From: CALLPQ01 sp964421675
GTDB lineage: Bacteria; Pseudomonadota; Alphaproteobacteria; Caulobacterales; Parvularculaceae
DNA length: 27,957 nucleotides
Assembly (NCBI GenBank): GCA_964421675.1
Contig: CAYQXV010000038.1
Span: 1-27,957 of the forward strand
Direction: 5' to 3'
The notes beneath the pieces are model-generated. The model made no database searches, had not been told where the DNA came from, and saw nothing but the letters and a program-made list of their open reading frames with translations. The first letter of the stretch is position 1. Every line of letters starts with the position of its first letter. The translations under genes were made by a program, and so were the position numbers. This document shows, piece after piece, positions 7,758 to 15,245 of the stretch.

Positions 7758-9635
7758 ATGTTCCGTTTTTTTGAAAATCGTCTTGATCCCTTTCCGCAAT
7801 CGCGCACGCAGGTACCCCCTTCTAGTCTGGTACGGTTTTGTCTGCACTATACGCGCGATGCGTTGCCCTGGCTCTTGCTTATGTCGCTCGCCGTTGCCTT
7901 GCTGGCGGTTGGCGAGGTGATGTTATTTACATTTTTGGGCCAGCTCGTTGATTGGTTAGCCGCTGCCGATAAGGAGAGTTTTCTCGATCGTGAGGGCACA
8001 CGTCTTGCGATCATGACGTTTATTCTCCTGATTGCATTGCCGCTGCTCAATCTTATTGCCTCCCTTCTTACCCATCAGACCTTGCTCGGAAATTTACCAA
8101 TGAGTGCGCGCTGGCGTATGCACCAGCATTTGCTGCGTCAAAGCATGCAGTTTTTTGCCGATGAATTTGCTGGGCGACTTTCAACAAAGGTGATGCAAAC
8201 CGCGCTTGGCGTTCGCGAAGTCGTCATGAAGCTACTCGACATATTGGTTTTTGTTGTCGTGTATTTTCTCACCATGCTGGTTGTGATTGCTGGAACGGAT
8301 CTGCGTCTGGCAATACCGTTTGTCGTGTGGCTTCTGGCCTATAGCGTCGTGACCGCGTGGTTTGTTCCGCGTCTTAGTAAAATTTCAGAACGCCAGGCCA
8401 ATGCGCGCTCAACCATGACCGGCAGGATTGTCGATAGTTACACCAATATTGCCACGGTAAAATTGTTTGCCCATGCCGGTAACGAGGCAGAGTATGCCAA
8501 GAAGAGTATGCAGAAATTTCTTGGCACGGTGCACCCGCAAATGCGGCTCGTAACCTTGTTTGAGATTACGGTGTATTTTCTCAACTCACTGGTTGTTTTT
8601 GCAACAACTGCGTTGGCTATTGTTTTGTGGCTTGATGGACTTGTCTCTATCGGGGCCATTGCTGCGGCGATTGCGATGATCTTGCGCATCAATGGCATGT
8701 CTCAATGGATCATGTGGGAAGTATCGGCTTTGTTTGAAAATCTCGGCGTTATTCATGATGGCATGGCGATGATGAATGCGCCGGTGAATATTGAGGATGC
8801 TAAGAATGCTGCGGTGTTTACGCCAAAGAAAGGCGCGATTTCTTTTGACCGGGTTTGTTTTCATTACGGCAAAGGCGCAGGCATTATTGACGAGCTGAAC
8901 CTGACAATTGCACCCGGTGAGAAGATCGGTTTGGTGGGGCGTTCAGGGGCAGGGAAAACAACGCTGACCAACCTTCTATTGCGGTTTTATGATGTTGAGA
9001 GCGGGCGCATTCTTATCGATGGGCAGGATGTTCGCGAGGTTAGTCAGGATTCTTTGCGCGCCCATATCGGCATTGTCACTCAGGATACTTCTTTGCTGCA
9101 TCGGTCTATTCGGGAAAATATCGCCTACGGATCACCATCGGCAAGCGATGAACAGATTGCCCGTGCCGTTGAGCGTGCAAATGCGGGAAGTTTCGTCAAT
9201 GATTTGGAGGATCAAAAGGGCCGCCGCGGGTTAGCCGCTCATGTTGGGGAGCGCGGTGTCAAATTGTCCGGCGGACAACGCCAACGCATTGCCATTGCGC
9301 GGTTGTTTTTGAAGGACGCCCCGATATTAATTTTGGACGAAGCAACCTCTGCCCTCGATTCAGAAGTTGAGGCGGCCATTCAGGAAAATTTATTTGCGCT
9401 GATGGAAGGCAAAACGGTGATCGCGATCGCTCATCGGCTATCGACGATTGCAGCTATGGACCGGCTCATCGTTCTTGATGAGGGAAAGGTCATTGAGCAA
9501 GGCCGTCATGACGAGTTGATCAAGACCGGCGGTCTTTATGCTGATTTATGGGCGCGCCAGTCTGGCGGATTTTTAGGTCAACGCGAACGCCCAGAACCCG
9601 GGGAACAAGACGCCCGAGACCAAGATGACGGTTAA
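7758..9635 (+). CDS. ABC exporter, fused membrane and ATPase domains (ABCB/MsbA-like)
   Basis: The 625-residue half-transporter is expected to act as a homodimer in the inner membrane. Residues 1-340 form a six-helix exporter domain. The ATPase domain has Walker A GRSGAGKTT near 393, signature LSGGQRQR near 502, Walker B LILDEATSALD near 525 and H-loop AHRLST near 557. The acidic tail after residue 600 (GEQDARDQDDG) is not conserved in the family as far as I know. The substrate cannot be read from sequence; lipid, lipid-linked sugar and drug exporters share this architecture. It is divergent from an unknown membrane protein and converges with cpdR, leaving 16 bases. The start has a poor ribosome site and a palindrome just upstream. 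Confidence 0.93.
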   Translation: MFRFFENRLDPFPQSRTQVPPSSLVRFCLHYTRDALPWLLLMSLAVALLAVGEVMLFTFLGQLVDWLAAADKESFLDREGTRLAIMTFILLIALPLLNLIASLLTHQTLLGNLPMSARWRMHQHLLRQSMQFFADEFAGRLSTKVMQTALGVREVVMKLLDILVFVVVYFLTMLVVIAGTDLRLAIPFVVWLLAYSVVTAWFVPRLSKISERQANARSTMTGRIVDSYTNIATVKLFAHAGNEAEYAKKSMQKFLGTVHPQMRLVTLFEITVYFLNSLVVFATTALAIVLWLDGLVSIGAIAAAIAMILRINGMSQWIMWEVSALFENLGVIHDGMAMMNAPVNIEDAKNAAVFTPKKGAISFDRVCFHYGKGAGIIDELNLTIAPGEKIGLVGRSGAGKTTLTNLLLRFYDVESGRILIDGQDVREVSQDSLRAHIGIVTQDTSLLHRSIRENIAYGSPSASDEQIARAVERANAGSFVNDLEDQKGRRGLAAHVGERGVKLSGGQRQRIAIARLFLKDAPILILDEATSALDSEVEAAIQENLFALMEGKTVIAIAHRLSTIAAMDRLIVLDEGKVIEQGRHDELIKTGGLYADLWARQSGGFLGQRERPEPGEQDARDQDDG

Positions 9636-9651
9636 AAGCGGGATTGCTGAT

Positions 9652-10011
9652 TTAAGCGGCAAGAACGCGGTCAATTTCATTGACCAGATCGCGTAAATGG
9701 AATGGCTTTGATAACACCGTTGCATCTTCCATGGATTGTTCCTGGGCATTGAGTGCAACCGCGGCAAAGCCGGTAATGAACATAATCTTCATGTCCGGAT
9801 CAATTTCTGCCGCGCGCCGGGCCAGCTCAATACCATCCATAACCGGCATGACGATATCGGTGAGCAATAAATCAAATTCACGTAATTGCAGTTCGGTTAA
9901 GGCTTCATCGCCTTGCGATGTATCAACGACGTCATGACCGGCGCGCTCCAACGCTTTCTTCAAAAAGCGGCGCATTGAATCATCGTCTTCCGCGAGGAGA
10001 ATTGCCACCAT
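9652..10011 (-). CDS. cpdR: CpdR-type single-domain response regulator
   Basis: A 119-residue receiver domain with no output domain. The acidic pocket (E8, D9, D10), phospho-acceptor D52 in LLTDIVMPVMDG, and the stretch MFITGFAAVALN followed by SKPFHLRDLVNEI are characteristic of CpdR. CpdR in Alphaproteobacteria is controlled by the CckA-ChpT phosphorelay and, when unphosphorylated, primes the ClpXP protease to degrade cell-cycle proteins. The protein ends in LAA, as expected for a factor that is itself a ClpXP target. I chose the ATG at 10011 because it has AGGCAGG upstream and gives the family's usual length; the longer open frame to 10104 adds an unconserved N-terminus. It is divergent from the formylglutamate amidohydrolase gene. 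Confidence 0.92.
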   Translation of the reverse strand: MVAILLAEDDDSMRRFLKKALERAGHDVVDTSQGDEALTELQLREFDLLLTDIVMPVMDGIELARRAAEIDPDMKIMFITGFAAVALNAQEQSMEDATVLSKPFHLRDLVNEIDRVLAA

Positions 10012-10310
10012 TGCTTTACCTGCCTTTTGTCCCGAATACTCATTAGGTGTCCGATTGCGGTGCACCATCGTGCCCCTACATATCACTCGGCCTTCTAACA
10101 GCAAAATTCTTGCCGCTAAAGCCTGTGTAGTATGGTGTGGGCCTGCCTATGTCGAGTGGGAAATCGCCGCTTTCGCTGATCTGCCTTATTGATGCTTGCA
10201 CCTTGTGTGATCCCCTTTAATCTATAACAAGATGGCAGCAGGCGAACATGACGCGGTGAAATTTTGGTAAAAAGCAGTTTTTTCAAAAGCTTGGGTATAG
10301 ATACCGGGCG

Positions 10311-10343
10311 CCGCCGGGGCTCCCACGCGCGAGGCCCCGGCGG
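10311..10343 (+). other. GC-rich inverted repeat at the 5' end of the amidohydrolase gene
   Basis: CCGCCGGGGC (10311-10320) and GCCCCGGCGG (10334-10343) are perfect 10-bp complements around a 13-base loop. The element is much more GC-rich than its surroundings and has no T tract after it. It lies inside the longest open frame of the downstream gene but before the start I prefer (10393), so it is probably a 5' untranslated structure. Confidence 0.6.
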
Positions 10344-10392
10344 GCTTGGTGCGCCAGGCACGCCGTCCCAATCAGGTAAAATTGATCCAGAT

Positions 10393-11295
10393 GTGGCCAA
10401 CTCGGCACAGACATTTTTAGATCAAGGCGCCCGTCCCATAGAGATTGTCGAGCCAGCGACATTAAAGACGCCGGTCATTTTCGCGTCCCCTCACTCGGGC
10501 AGGCGATATCCGGCGGACCTCCTTGATGTCACCTCTCTGGATCATCAAACCTTGCGGCTATCGGAAGATAGCTATGTTGATTTGTTGTTTGAGAGTGTGC
10601 CGCGCCATGGCGCACCCATGCTCAAAGCCTTGTTTCCCAGAGCCTATGTTGATGTTAATCGATCGCGCCGCGAGCTCGATCCGTCTATGTTTCAGGGATC
10701 AATCGGGACGGGGCTGGATTTGCGCTCCAGCCGCGTGCTCGCCGGTCTAGGGGTGATCCCCCGCATTGTCGCGGATGGCCGGCATATCTATCAAAAGCGA
10801 TTGCCCGCCCAAACCGCGCAGCAGCGATTATCGTCGTGCTACGATCCGTATCATGAGGCTTTAAAAGGATTGATTGACAAAGCGCAGCACCAATTCGGCG
10901 TTGCGGTGGTGATTGACTGCCATTCCATGCCGTCCGCGGGCGGGGCAGCGCTGAGGCCGGGCGAGCCGATGATTGATTTTGTCCTCGGTGATCGATTTGG
11001 CGTCTCAAGCGCCCCCAGCATTCCCGGTCTCGTTGAGGCGATCCTTGGTCAACATGGCTGCCATGTGGTGAGAAATGCGCCTTATGCTGGCGGATATGTC
11101 GCCAATACTTATGGTCGCCCCGGAAAAGGCGTGCATGTCTTACAGATTGAAATTAATCGTGCGCTCTATCTCGATGAGAATAGAATTACCCGAAATGACG
11201 GGTTTGATCCGTTACGTGAGGTCCTCGATGAGCTTATCGGAGAGCTTGTCACGATTGACCCGGCAGCATTAAGGGTACCAAGAGCGGCTGAGTGA
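10393..11295 (+). CDS. N-formylglutamate amidohydrolase family protein
   Basis: Members of this zinc amidohydrolase family hydrolyse N-formyl-L-glutamate to formate and glutamate at the end of histidine breakdown, though many homologues outside hut operons are of unproven substrate. Motifs seen are SPHSGRRYP, LSEDSYVDLLFE, PRAYVDVNRSRRELDP, the metal-site segment IDCHSMPS, and GKGVHVLQIEINRALY. The frame is open back to a TTG at 10264, but that extension is low-complexity (RRRGSHARGPGGLGAPG), spans a GC hairpin and is not expected in the family. GTG at 10393 gives 300 residues and fits better, although its ribosome site is weak. The divergent neighbour is cpdR; no other hut genes are nearby. 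Confidence 0.85.
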   Translation: MANSAQTFLDQGARPIEIVEPATLKTPVIFASPHSGRRYPADLLDVTSLDHQTLRLSEDSYVDLLFESVPRHGAPMLKALFPRAYVDVNRSRRELDPSMFQGSIGTGLDLRSSRVLAGLGVIPRIVADGRHIYQKRLPAQTAQQRLSSCYDPYHEALKGLIDKAQHQFGVAVVIDCHSMPSAGGAALRPGEPMIDFVLGDRFGVSSAPSIPGLVEAILGQHGCHVVRNAPYAGGYVANTYGRPGKGVHVLQIEINRALYLDENRITRNDGFDPLREVLDELIGELVTIDPAALRVPRAAE

Positions 11296-11314
11296 AATAT
11301 GACCGGAAAGGTTG

Positions 11315-11344
11315 TCCGAGGCGGCCCGAGGTGGCCCGAGGTGG
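11315..11344. repeat. Three tandem 10-bp units downstream of the amidohydrolase gene
   Basis: The units are TCCGAGGCGG, CCCGAGGTGG and CCCGAGGTGG, head to tail with no spacers, starting 20 bases after the stop codon. The unit length is close to one helical turn. They sit just beyond the terminator of the candidate minus-strand small RNA. Function is unknown. Confidence 0.7.
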
Positions 11345-11360
11345 CTTGATCAAGAATTTC

Positions 11361-11393
11361 AAAAAAAAAGACCGCAAGCATGGCTCGCGGTCT
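11361..11393 (-). terminator. Minus-strand rho-independent terminator of the candidate small RNA
   Basis: On the minus strand AGACCGC (11387-11393) pairs with GCGGTCT (11369-11375), with inner AGC/GCT pairs and a CAT loop. Nine T residues follow (11361-11369 read in reverse). The asymmetry of the T tract fixes the direction as minus. Confidence 0.85.
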
Positions 11394-11445
11394 GAAGTCT
11401 TAGGGAGGAAACGCCCAAAAGGGCGGTAGCAACTAATCGCTACAG
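11361..11445 (-). ncRNA. Candidate small regulatory RNA with anti-Shine-Dalgarno motif
   Basis: On the minus strand a rho-independent terminator (stem AGACCGC/GCGGTCT extended by a G-T pair and AGC/GCT, then nine T residues) ends at about 11361, with no minus-strand gene before it. Reading toward it there are two more hairpins, GTAGC-GATTAGTT-GCTAC and CGCCC-TTTT-GGGCG, then an unpaired UUUCCUCCCUAAG able to pair with Shine-Dalgarno sequences. A promoter-like TTGCGC (11473-11478), 17-base spacer and TAACTT (11450-11455) place the start near 11442-11445, giving about 85 nt. The layout resembles alphaproteobacterial anti-SD small RNAs such as the suhB/ar8 (MmgR), ar14 and Cuckoo types, but I cannot assign a family. 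No long open frame fits the transcript. Confidence 0.62.
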
Positions 11446-11449
11446 TCAT

Positions 11450-11478
11450 AAGTTAACAACTCGGTTGACTAGGCGCAA
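11450..11478 (-). promoter_or_regulatory. Candidate promoter of the small RNA
   Basis: On the minus strand TTGCGC (11473-11478) and TAACTT (11450-11455) are separated by 17 bases. The match to sigma-70 consensus is moderate. The placement ahead of the hairpin-rich segment and terminator is what makes it credible. Confidence 0.4.
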
Positions 11479-11566
11479 GGACTATTTTGCAGTGCAATAT
11501 TTTTTTCGCCGTGTTCTTAGGGAAAATTTCTGTGAATCGATACAGCCTTAAGTGTTTTGTGCTAAA

Positions 11567-11588
11567 TTTACTCATAAATTAGAGTAAA
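11567..11588. promoter_or_regulatory. Inverted repeat TTTACTC-N8-GAGTAAA upstream of the glycosyltransferase
   Basis: A perfect 7-bp inverted repeat with an AT-rich 8-base centre lies in the 477-base spacer between the amidohydrolase and glycosyltransferase genes. Its geometry suits a dimeric repressor. It lies between the small-RNA promoter region and the glycosyltransferase start. The rest of the spacer from about 11480 to 11772 shows no gene. Confidence 0.35.
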
Positions 11589-11772
11589 ATGCTGCTACTT
11601 TTCCGTTTTCGCTAGATTAACGCGATGACGGCGGACAATTTGACGCCTGTCGCAAAGATGTGATCGATGTCGGCATCTTGTGAAAAGAGCAAATACGCGC
11701 CTTGCGAAAACAATCGGCATAGCCCAAATGATCAAAAGACCGGCCCTATCGCTAGATTATGGATTTTACCCC

Positions 11773-12990
11773 ATGACATCGCATTCCTCTGACAAAAATG
11801 AGAATCCTTCCGTCGCGACCTCAGCGCAAAAGGGTGAAACCCGAAAGCCCGGTCCTCTCAGGCGTATTGGATCGGGGGCAATGCGATTAACCCGGGCGCG
11901 CCAGAAATTTCCCATGCCCGCCGAAGATATGCAGGGAATGCGTGTGGTCATCGCGACCGATGCCTGGAAACCTCAAGTAAACGGCGTCGTCCGGTCGCTA
12001 GAGACGCTCGGCGATATTCTGACCGGTTTTGGGAATGAAGTGCTCTACATCACGCCTGATCAGTTCAAATCAATCCCAATGCCCTCTTATGCGGAAATCA
12101 GGCTTTCTTTATTGCCCAATCGCAAGGTTCGTAAATTGATTAACGAATTCAAGCCTGATGCTATCCATATTGCCACGGAAGGCCCCATAGGGCGGGCAAC
12201 AAGGCGGTTTTGCAAGCGCCGCCGCTATCCATTTACCACCAGCTTTCATACCCGCTTTGCTGAATATGCAAATGAGCGGTGGGCGATCCCGGTGAATTGG
12301 GGATATTCGATCCTGCGCGATTTTCACAAAAGCGGCGAAGCCATGATGGTGGCCACAGAGGGCATGCGCGAGGAAATGGCAGCGCGCGGCTTTGATAATA
12401 TTAAGCTCTGGGCGCGCGGGGTAGATTTATCGATCTATAGTCCCGGAAAAGAAGATATTTATGATGCCTATGAAGGCCCTATATTTTTATATGTTGGCCG
12501 GATCGCCGTTGAAAAAAGTATCGAAGATTTTCTATCGCTCGATTTACCGGGCACAAAAGTGGTTGTGGGCGAGGGGCCGCAACGGGCCGAGTTGGAAGTA
12601 AAATACCCTGATGTCGTTTTTACCGGCCCTAAGTTTAATGAAGATCTTGCTGCGCATTATCGTGCGGCCGACGTTTTTGTCTTTCCCTCGCGTACCGATA
12701 CGTTTGGATTGGTTAATGTAGAGGCGCTGGGAAGCGGTGTCCCTGTGGCGGCCTATCCTGTTCGCGGTCCCCTCGATATTTTGTCCGATGCAGCGCCGGG
12801 CTGCGGGGCAATGAATGAGGATTTGCGACAAGCCTGTCTTGATGCCTTGGAAAACCGCGACGTTGAAGCGTGCCGTCACCATGCGACAAAGTTTTCCTGG
12901 GAAGCGGCCGCCCGGCAATTTGTCAGCAACCTTGAAGTTCCCGGCTTTGACGAAGAATTCTGGTTGCGGTCTGCGCAAATGATCGACTGA
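11773..12990 (+). CDS. GT4-family glycosyltransferase
   Basis: A GT-B fold retaining glycosyltransferase resembling bacterial alpha-mannosyltransferases and sulfoquinovosyl- or glycolipid-type enzymes. The conserved core starts at VVIATDAWKPQVNGVV, with EGPIGRA, FTTSFHTRFAEY, a second Rossmann domain at FLYVGRIAVEKSIE and the donor-binding segment PSRTDTFGLVNVEALGSGVPV (E-x7-E type). The first ~55 residues from ATG 11773 are basic and probably disordered. An open frame continues back to GTG 11680, and no candidate start has a clear ribosome site, so the N-terminus is uncertain. No other cell-envelope sugar genes are adjacent, so donor and acceptor sugars are unknown. It probably acts at the cytoplasmic face of the inner membrane. 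Confidence 0.88.
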   Translation: MTSHSSDKNENPSVATSAQKGETRKPGPLRRIGSGAMRLTRARQKFPMPAEDMQGMRVVIATDAWKPQVNGVVRSLETLGDILTGFGNEVLYITPDQFKSIPMPSYAEIRLSLLPNRKVRKLINEFKPDAIHIATEGPIGRATRRFCKRRRYPFTTSFHTRFAEYANERWAIPVNWGYSILRDFHKSGEAMMVATEGMREEMAARGFDNIKLWARGVDLSIYSPGKEDIYDAYEGPIFLYVGRIAVEKSIEDFLSLDLPGTKVVVGEGPQRAELEVKYPDVVFTGPKFNEDLAAHYRAADVFVFPSRTDTFGLVNVEALGSGVPVAAYPVRGPLDILSDAAPGCGAMNEDLRQACLDALENRDVEACRHHATKFSWEAAARQFVSNLEVPGFDEEFWLRSAQMID

Positions 12991-13329
12991 TATCGCTCCA
13001 TAGGTGTTGTTGCGTGCACATCGTTTCAAGATGAGACATTCTTACAACCTGAGCGATCCGATTGTTCCAATGGCGCGAAATTCTCTCTACTGAACAGCGT
13101 TTTAAGCGCATTTTCTGGCGGCACGTTGCGCGCGAATAAAAAAAATATGTTTCACAAAAACGAGTATTTATCGTCACTTACGTGTGTTTTGACCGGTCTG
13201 TGCGCGCATTGGGCGGGCAGATTTTTTATTTCGGCATAGCCTTTGCGTTCTCTCTGGCAATCGCAGCGCATCTCGCGCCAATCCATCCTCATCCGCATGC
13301 CGTGATGGGGATATGTCAGGAGAATGTAA
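12991..13329. other. Intergenic region without a supported gene
   Basis: This 339-base spacer between the glycosyltransferase and the XRE regulator has short open frames on both strands, but none has a ribosome site together with protein-like composition. The AT-rich stretch near 13136-13180 probably holds the regulator's promoter. I could not pick out convincing -35 and -10 boxes. No terminator with a T tract is seen after the glycosyltransferase. Confidence 0.6.
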
Positions 13330-13731
13330 ATGGCACATCCGATCGATCACCATGTTGGGCAACGATTGCGTCAACGCCGCCGATTGTTGGGGCTTACTCA
13401 ACAAAAGCTCGCCGAAGCGGTGAATATCAGGTTCCAGCAGATCCAAAAGTATGAAAGCGGCGCTAACCGCATCTCTGCTTCACGTCTGTGGTCATTATCA
13501 AGAGCGCTTGATATTCCGGTGTCCTATTTCTTTGAAGGCTTGAATGGCTTGGATCCTGAAATGGCAAGTCATGGTGATCATCATAACGGTGTTGCCAATG
13601 GGCATGCAACGGGCACGGATGTTTTTAACCAGAAAGAGACCATCGATCTGGTGCGTGCTTATTACAATTTAAAAGATGAACCGCGCCGCAGGTTACTAGA
13701 CCTTGCGAAGGCAATGTCGGGCGCGGCCTAA
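13330..13731 (+). CDS. XRE-family helix-turn-helix regulator (PraR-like)
   Basis: A 133-residue DNA-binding protein. The HTH domain spans about residues 8-66, with the sequence VGQRLRQRRRLLGLTQQKLAEAV and FQQIQKYESGANRISASRLWSLSRALDIPVSYFFEG. This matches the alphaproteobacterial PraR/SinR-like group, which controls attachment, quorum sensing or symbiosis genes in rhizobia. The C-terminal part has a His- and Asn-rich linker (HGDHHNGVANGHATG), then a helical end with LVRAYYNLKDEPRRRLLDLAKAM. The start is well supported by AGGAG seven bases upstream. A strong terminator follows after about 60 bases. The regulon cannot be inferred; neighbours on both sides are on the same strand but are separated by long spacers. 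Confidence 0.9.
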   Translation: MAHPIDHHVGQRLRQRRRLLGLTQQKLAEAVNIRFQQIQKYESGANRISASRLWSLSRALDIPVSYFFEGLNGLDPEMASHGDHHNGVANGHATGTDVFNQKETIDLVRAYYNLKDEPRRRLLDLAKAMSGAA

Positions 13732-13747
13732 GCGCTAAGACGAAATT

Positions 13748-13784
13748 CCATGATGTACGCAAGTCAATTGTGTATCATACATGG
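13748..13784 (+). other. Bulged hairpin in the 3' region of the XRE gene
   Basis: CCATG-ATG-TAC pairs with GTA-CAT-CATGG, giving 11 bp with two single-base bulges around a 13-base loop. It stands 16 bases after the stop codon and nine bases before the terminator, so the transcript would end in two successive hairpins. Confidence 0.45.
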
Positions 13785-13793
13785 TGGGGCAAG

Positions 13794-13827
13794 AGAGATA
13801 TCACCAAGCGTGGTATCTCTTTTTTTA
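13794..13827 (+). terminator. Rho-independent terminator after the XRE regulator
   Basis: AGAGATATCAC pairs with GTGGTATCTCT (11 bp, one T-G pair) around a CAAGC loop and runs into about eight T residues. It isolates the regulator gene from hisN. Confidence 0.92.
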
Positions 13828-13930
13828 TACGTTAAAACCTAAGGCACGATAGGCGTTTATAACGTCATAACCGGCAAAATCGTGCTTGATAGATTGCAAA
13901 GCAATTCGTTAGGCGTCATTGTGCGGCCCT

Positions 13931-14797
13931 ATGACCCGGGAGACCATTCCAGATCTGAAGGATTTTCGTGCTCTTGCGCTTCGTCTTAACGAGGCTGCAA
14001 GCGCAGAAACCTTGCCGCGTTTTCGCAATAAGACCGAAGTGTTCAATAAAGCTGGTATCTGGTTTGATCCGGTGACACAGGCGGACCGGGAAGCGGAGCG
14101 CGCCATGCGCCGCATGATTCGGATGGTTTTTCCAAAGCACGCAATTCTTGGTGAGGAGTTTGGTGAAGAGCCGGGCGATGGTCATCACGAGGCGGGTACA
14201 GTTTCTGATTGGCGCTGGGTGCTGGACCCGATTGATGGTACGCGCGCGTTTGTGTGCGGGGTTGCTTCCTGGATGACGCTTATTGGCCTTGAATATAAAG
14301 GCGAGCCGGTGATGGGCCTGATTGAGCAACCCTTTACTGGGGAAAGTTGGTTAGGGGTGCCGGGCGAGACCATCTATCGAAGAAATGACGAAGCCATCAA
14401 ATGTGAAACGAGCGATGTGACATCACTCGATCGCGCCCGTGTGACGACGACCGATCCACGGGCCATAGATGGATATTTTGACAAGTCGGAAGCAGAAGTT
14501 TTTTCTCAACTTGGCCGTAAATCACGATTGGCACGGTTTAGTCTTGATGCGTACGCATACGCTTTGCTTGCTCTTGGCGAGCTTGATGTGGTTTTGGAAG
14601 CCGGCTTGGCACGGTATGATTATGCAGCGCTGATTCCGGTGGTTGAAGGCGCAGGCGGCGTTGTGACAAACTGGCGGGGGGAGCCAATGGGTAGCGATGC
14701 GCGCGGCGAAATCCTCGCCTGCGCAACACCGCAGTTACACGAGGAGACTTTAGCGTTAATCGCGGATATACGCGAACAGCAGGGAGCGGCAACATAA
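13931..14797 (+). CDS. hisN: Inositol-monophosphatase-family phosphatase, probably histidinol phosphatase
   Basis: A lithium-sensitive-phosphatase fold enzyme of 288 residues. The metal-site motifs are present: GEEFGEE (first Glu), WVLDPIDGTRAF (the D-P-I-D-G-T signature) and YDYAALIPVVEGAGG at the C-terminal metal site. In Alphaproteobacteria this family supplies histidinol phosphatase (HisN), removing phosphate from L-histidinol phosphate. The one-base overlap (TAATG) with hisI strongly supports the histidine assignment over inositol or adenosine bisphosphate phosphatase. The frame is open to TTG 13919, but ATG 13931 is the more natural start; neither has a clear ribosome site. FVCGVASW replaces the more usual FxxGxPxF after the signature. 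Confidence 0.85.
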   Translation: MTRETIPDLKDFRALALRLNEAASAETLPRFRNKTEVFNKAGIWFDPVTQADREAERAMRRMIRMVFPKHAILGEEFGEEPGDGHHEAGTVSDWRWVLDPIDGTRAFVCGVASWMTLIGLEYKGEPVMGLIEQPFTGESWLGVPGETIYRRNDEAIKCETSDVTSLDRARVTTTDPRAIDGYFDKSEAEVFSQLGRKSRLARFSLDAYAYALLALGELDVVLEAGLARYDYAALIPVVEGAGGVVTNWRGEPMGSDARGEILACATPQLHEETLALIADIREQQGAAT

Positions 14798-15225
14798 TGG
14801 CGTTTTTTGAAAAAAAGTCACAAGACCAACCGGCAACACCAGCCATTGATTCCACGACTACCGTTACACCGCGCTGGAATAGTGACGGCCTTGTCACGGC
14901 AATCGCGGTTGATGTTGAAACCGGTGCGATATTGATGGTCGCGCATATGAACGCTGAGGCGCTATCGGAAACATTACGAACCGGCGCTGTTACCTATTGG
15001 TCGCGATCTCGGCAATGTTTATGGCGCAAGGGCGAAACATCCGGACATCGCCAAGAGCTTGTTGAAATGCGGGTTGATTGTGATCAGGATGCGTTTTTAC
15101 TACGTGTACGCCAGACCGGCGCGGCGTGTCATACGGGCAGGCGGTCCTGCTTTTACCGGCGGATCGAACAGGGCGATAGTGAATTTCATTTGGTCCTTGA
15201 TGACCAGCAAGCACCGGCTGGTTAG
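14797..15225 (+). CDS. hisI: Phosphoribosyl-AMP cyclohydrolase
   Basis: This enzyme opens the purine ring of phosphoribosyl-AMP in the third step of histidine synthesis. It is the stand-alone form (142 residues) without the HisE pyrophosphohydrolase domain. The core is recognised from VETGAILMVAHMNAEAL, TYWSRSRQCLWRKGETSGH, VDCDQDAFLLRV and the zinc-site segment ACHTGRRSCFYR. GGGAG lies nine bases before the ATG, which overlaps the hisN stop by one base. The first 25 residues, FEKKSQDQPATPAID and on, are a variable extension. The MATE gene follows after 20 bases and may be cotranscribed. Confidence 0.96.
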   Translation: MAFFEKKSQDQPATPAIDSTTTVTPRWNSDGLVTAIAVDVETGAILMVAHMNAEALSETLRTGAVTYWSRSRQCLWRKGETSGHRQELVEMRVDCDQDAFLLRVRQTGAACHTGRRSCFYRRIEQGDSEFHLVLDDQQAPAG

Positions 15226-15245
15226 CTCTTGTTGCACTATATTTT

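Noticed and set aside
10012..10104. N-terminal extension of cpdR to 10104
   Set aside because: A better start with AGGCAGG lies at 10011 and gives the length of known CpdR proteins; the extension has no family match.
13182..13454. 90-residue plus-strand open frame overlapping the XRE regulator start
   Set aside because: It overlaps a confidently assigned gene in another frame, has no ribosome site and a composition unlike a protein.
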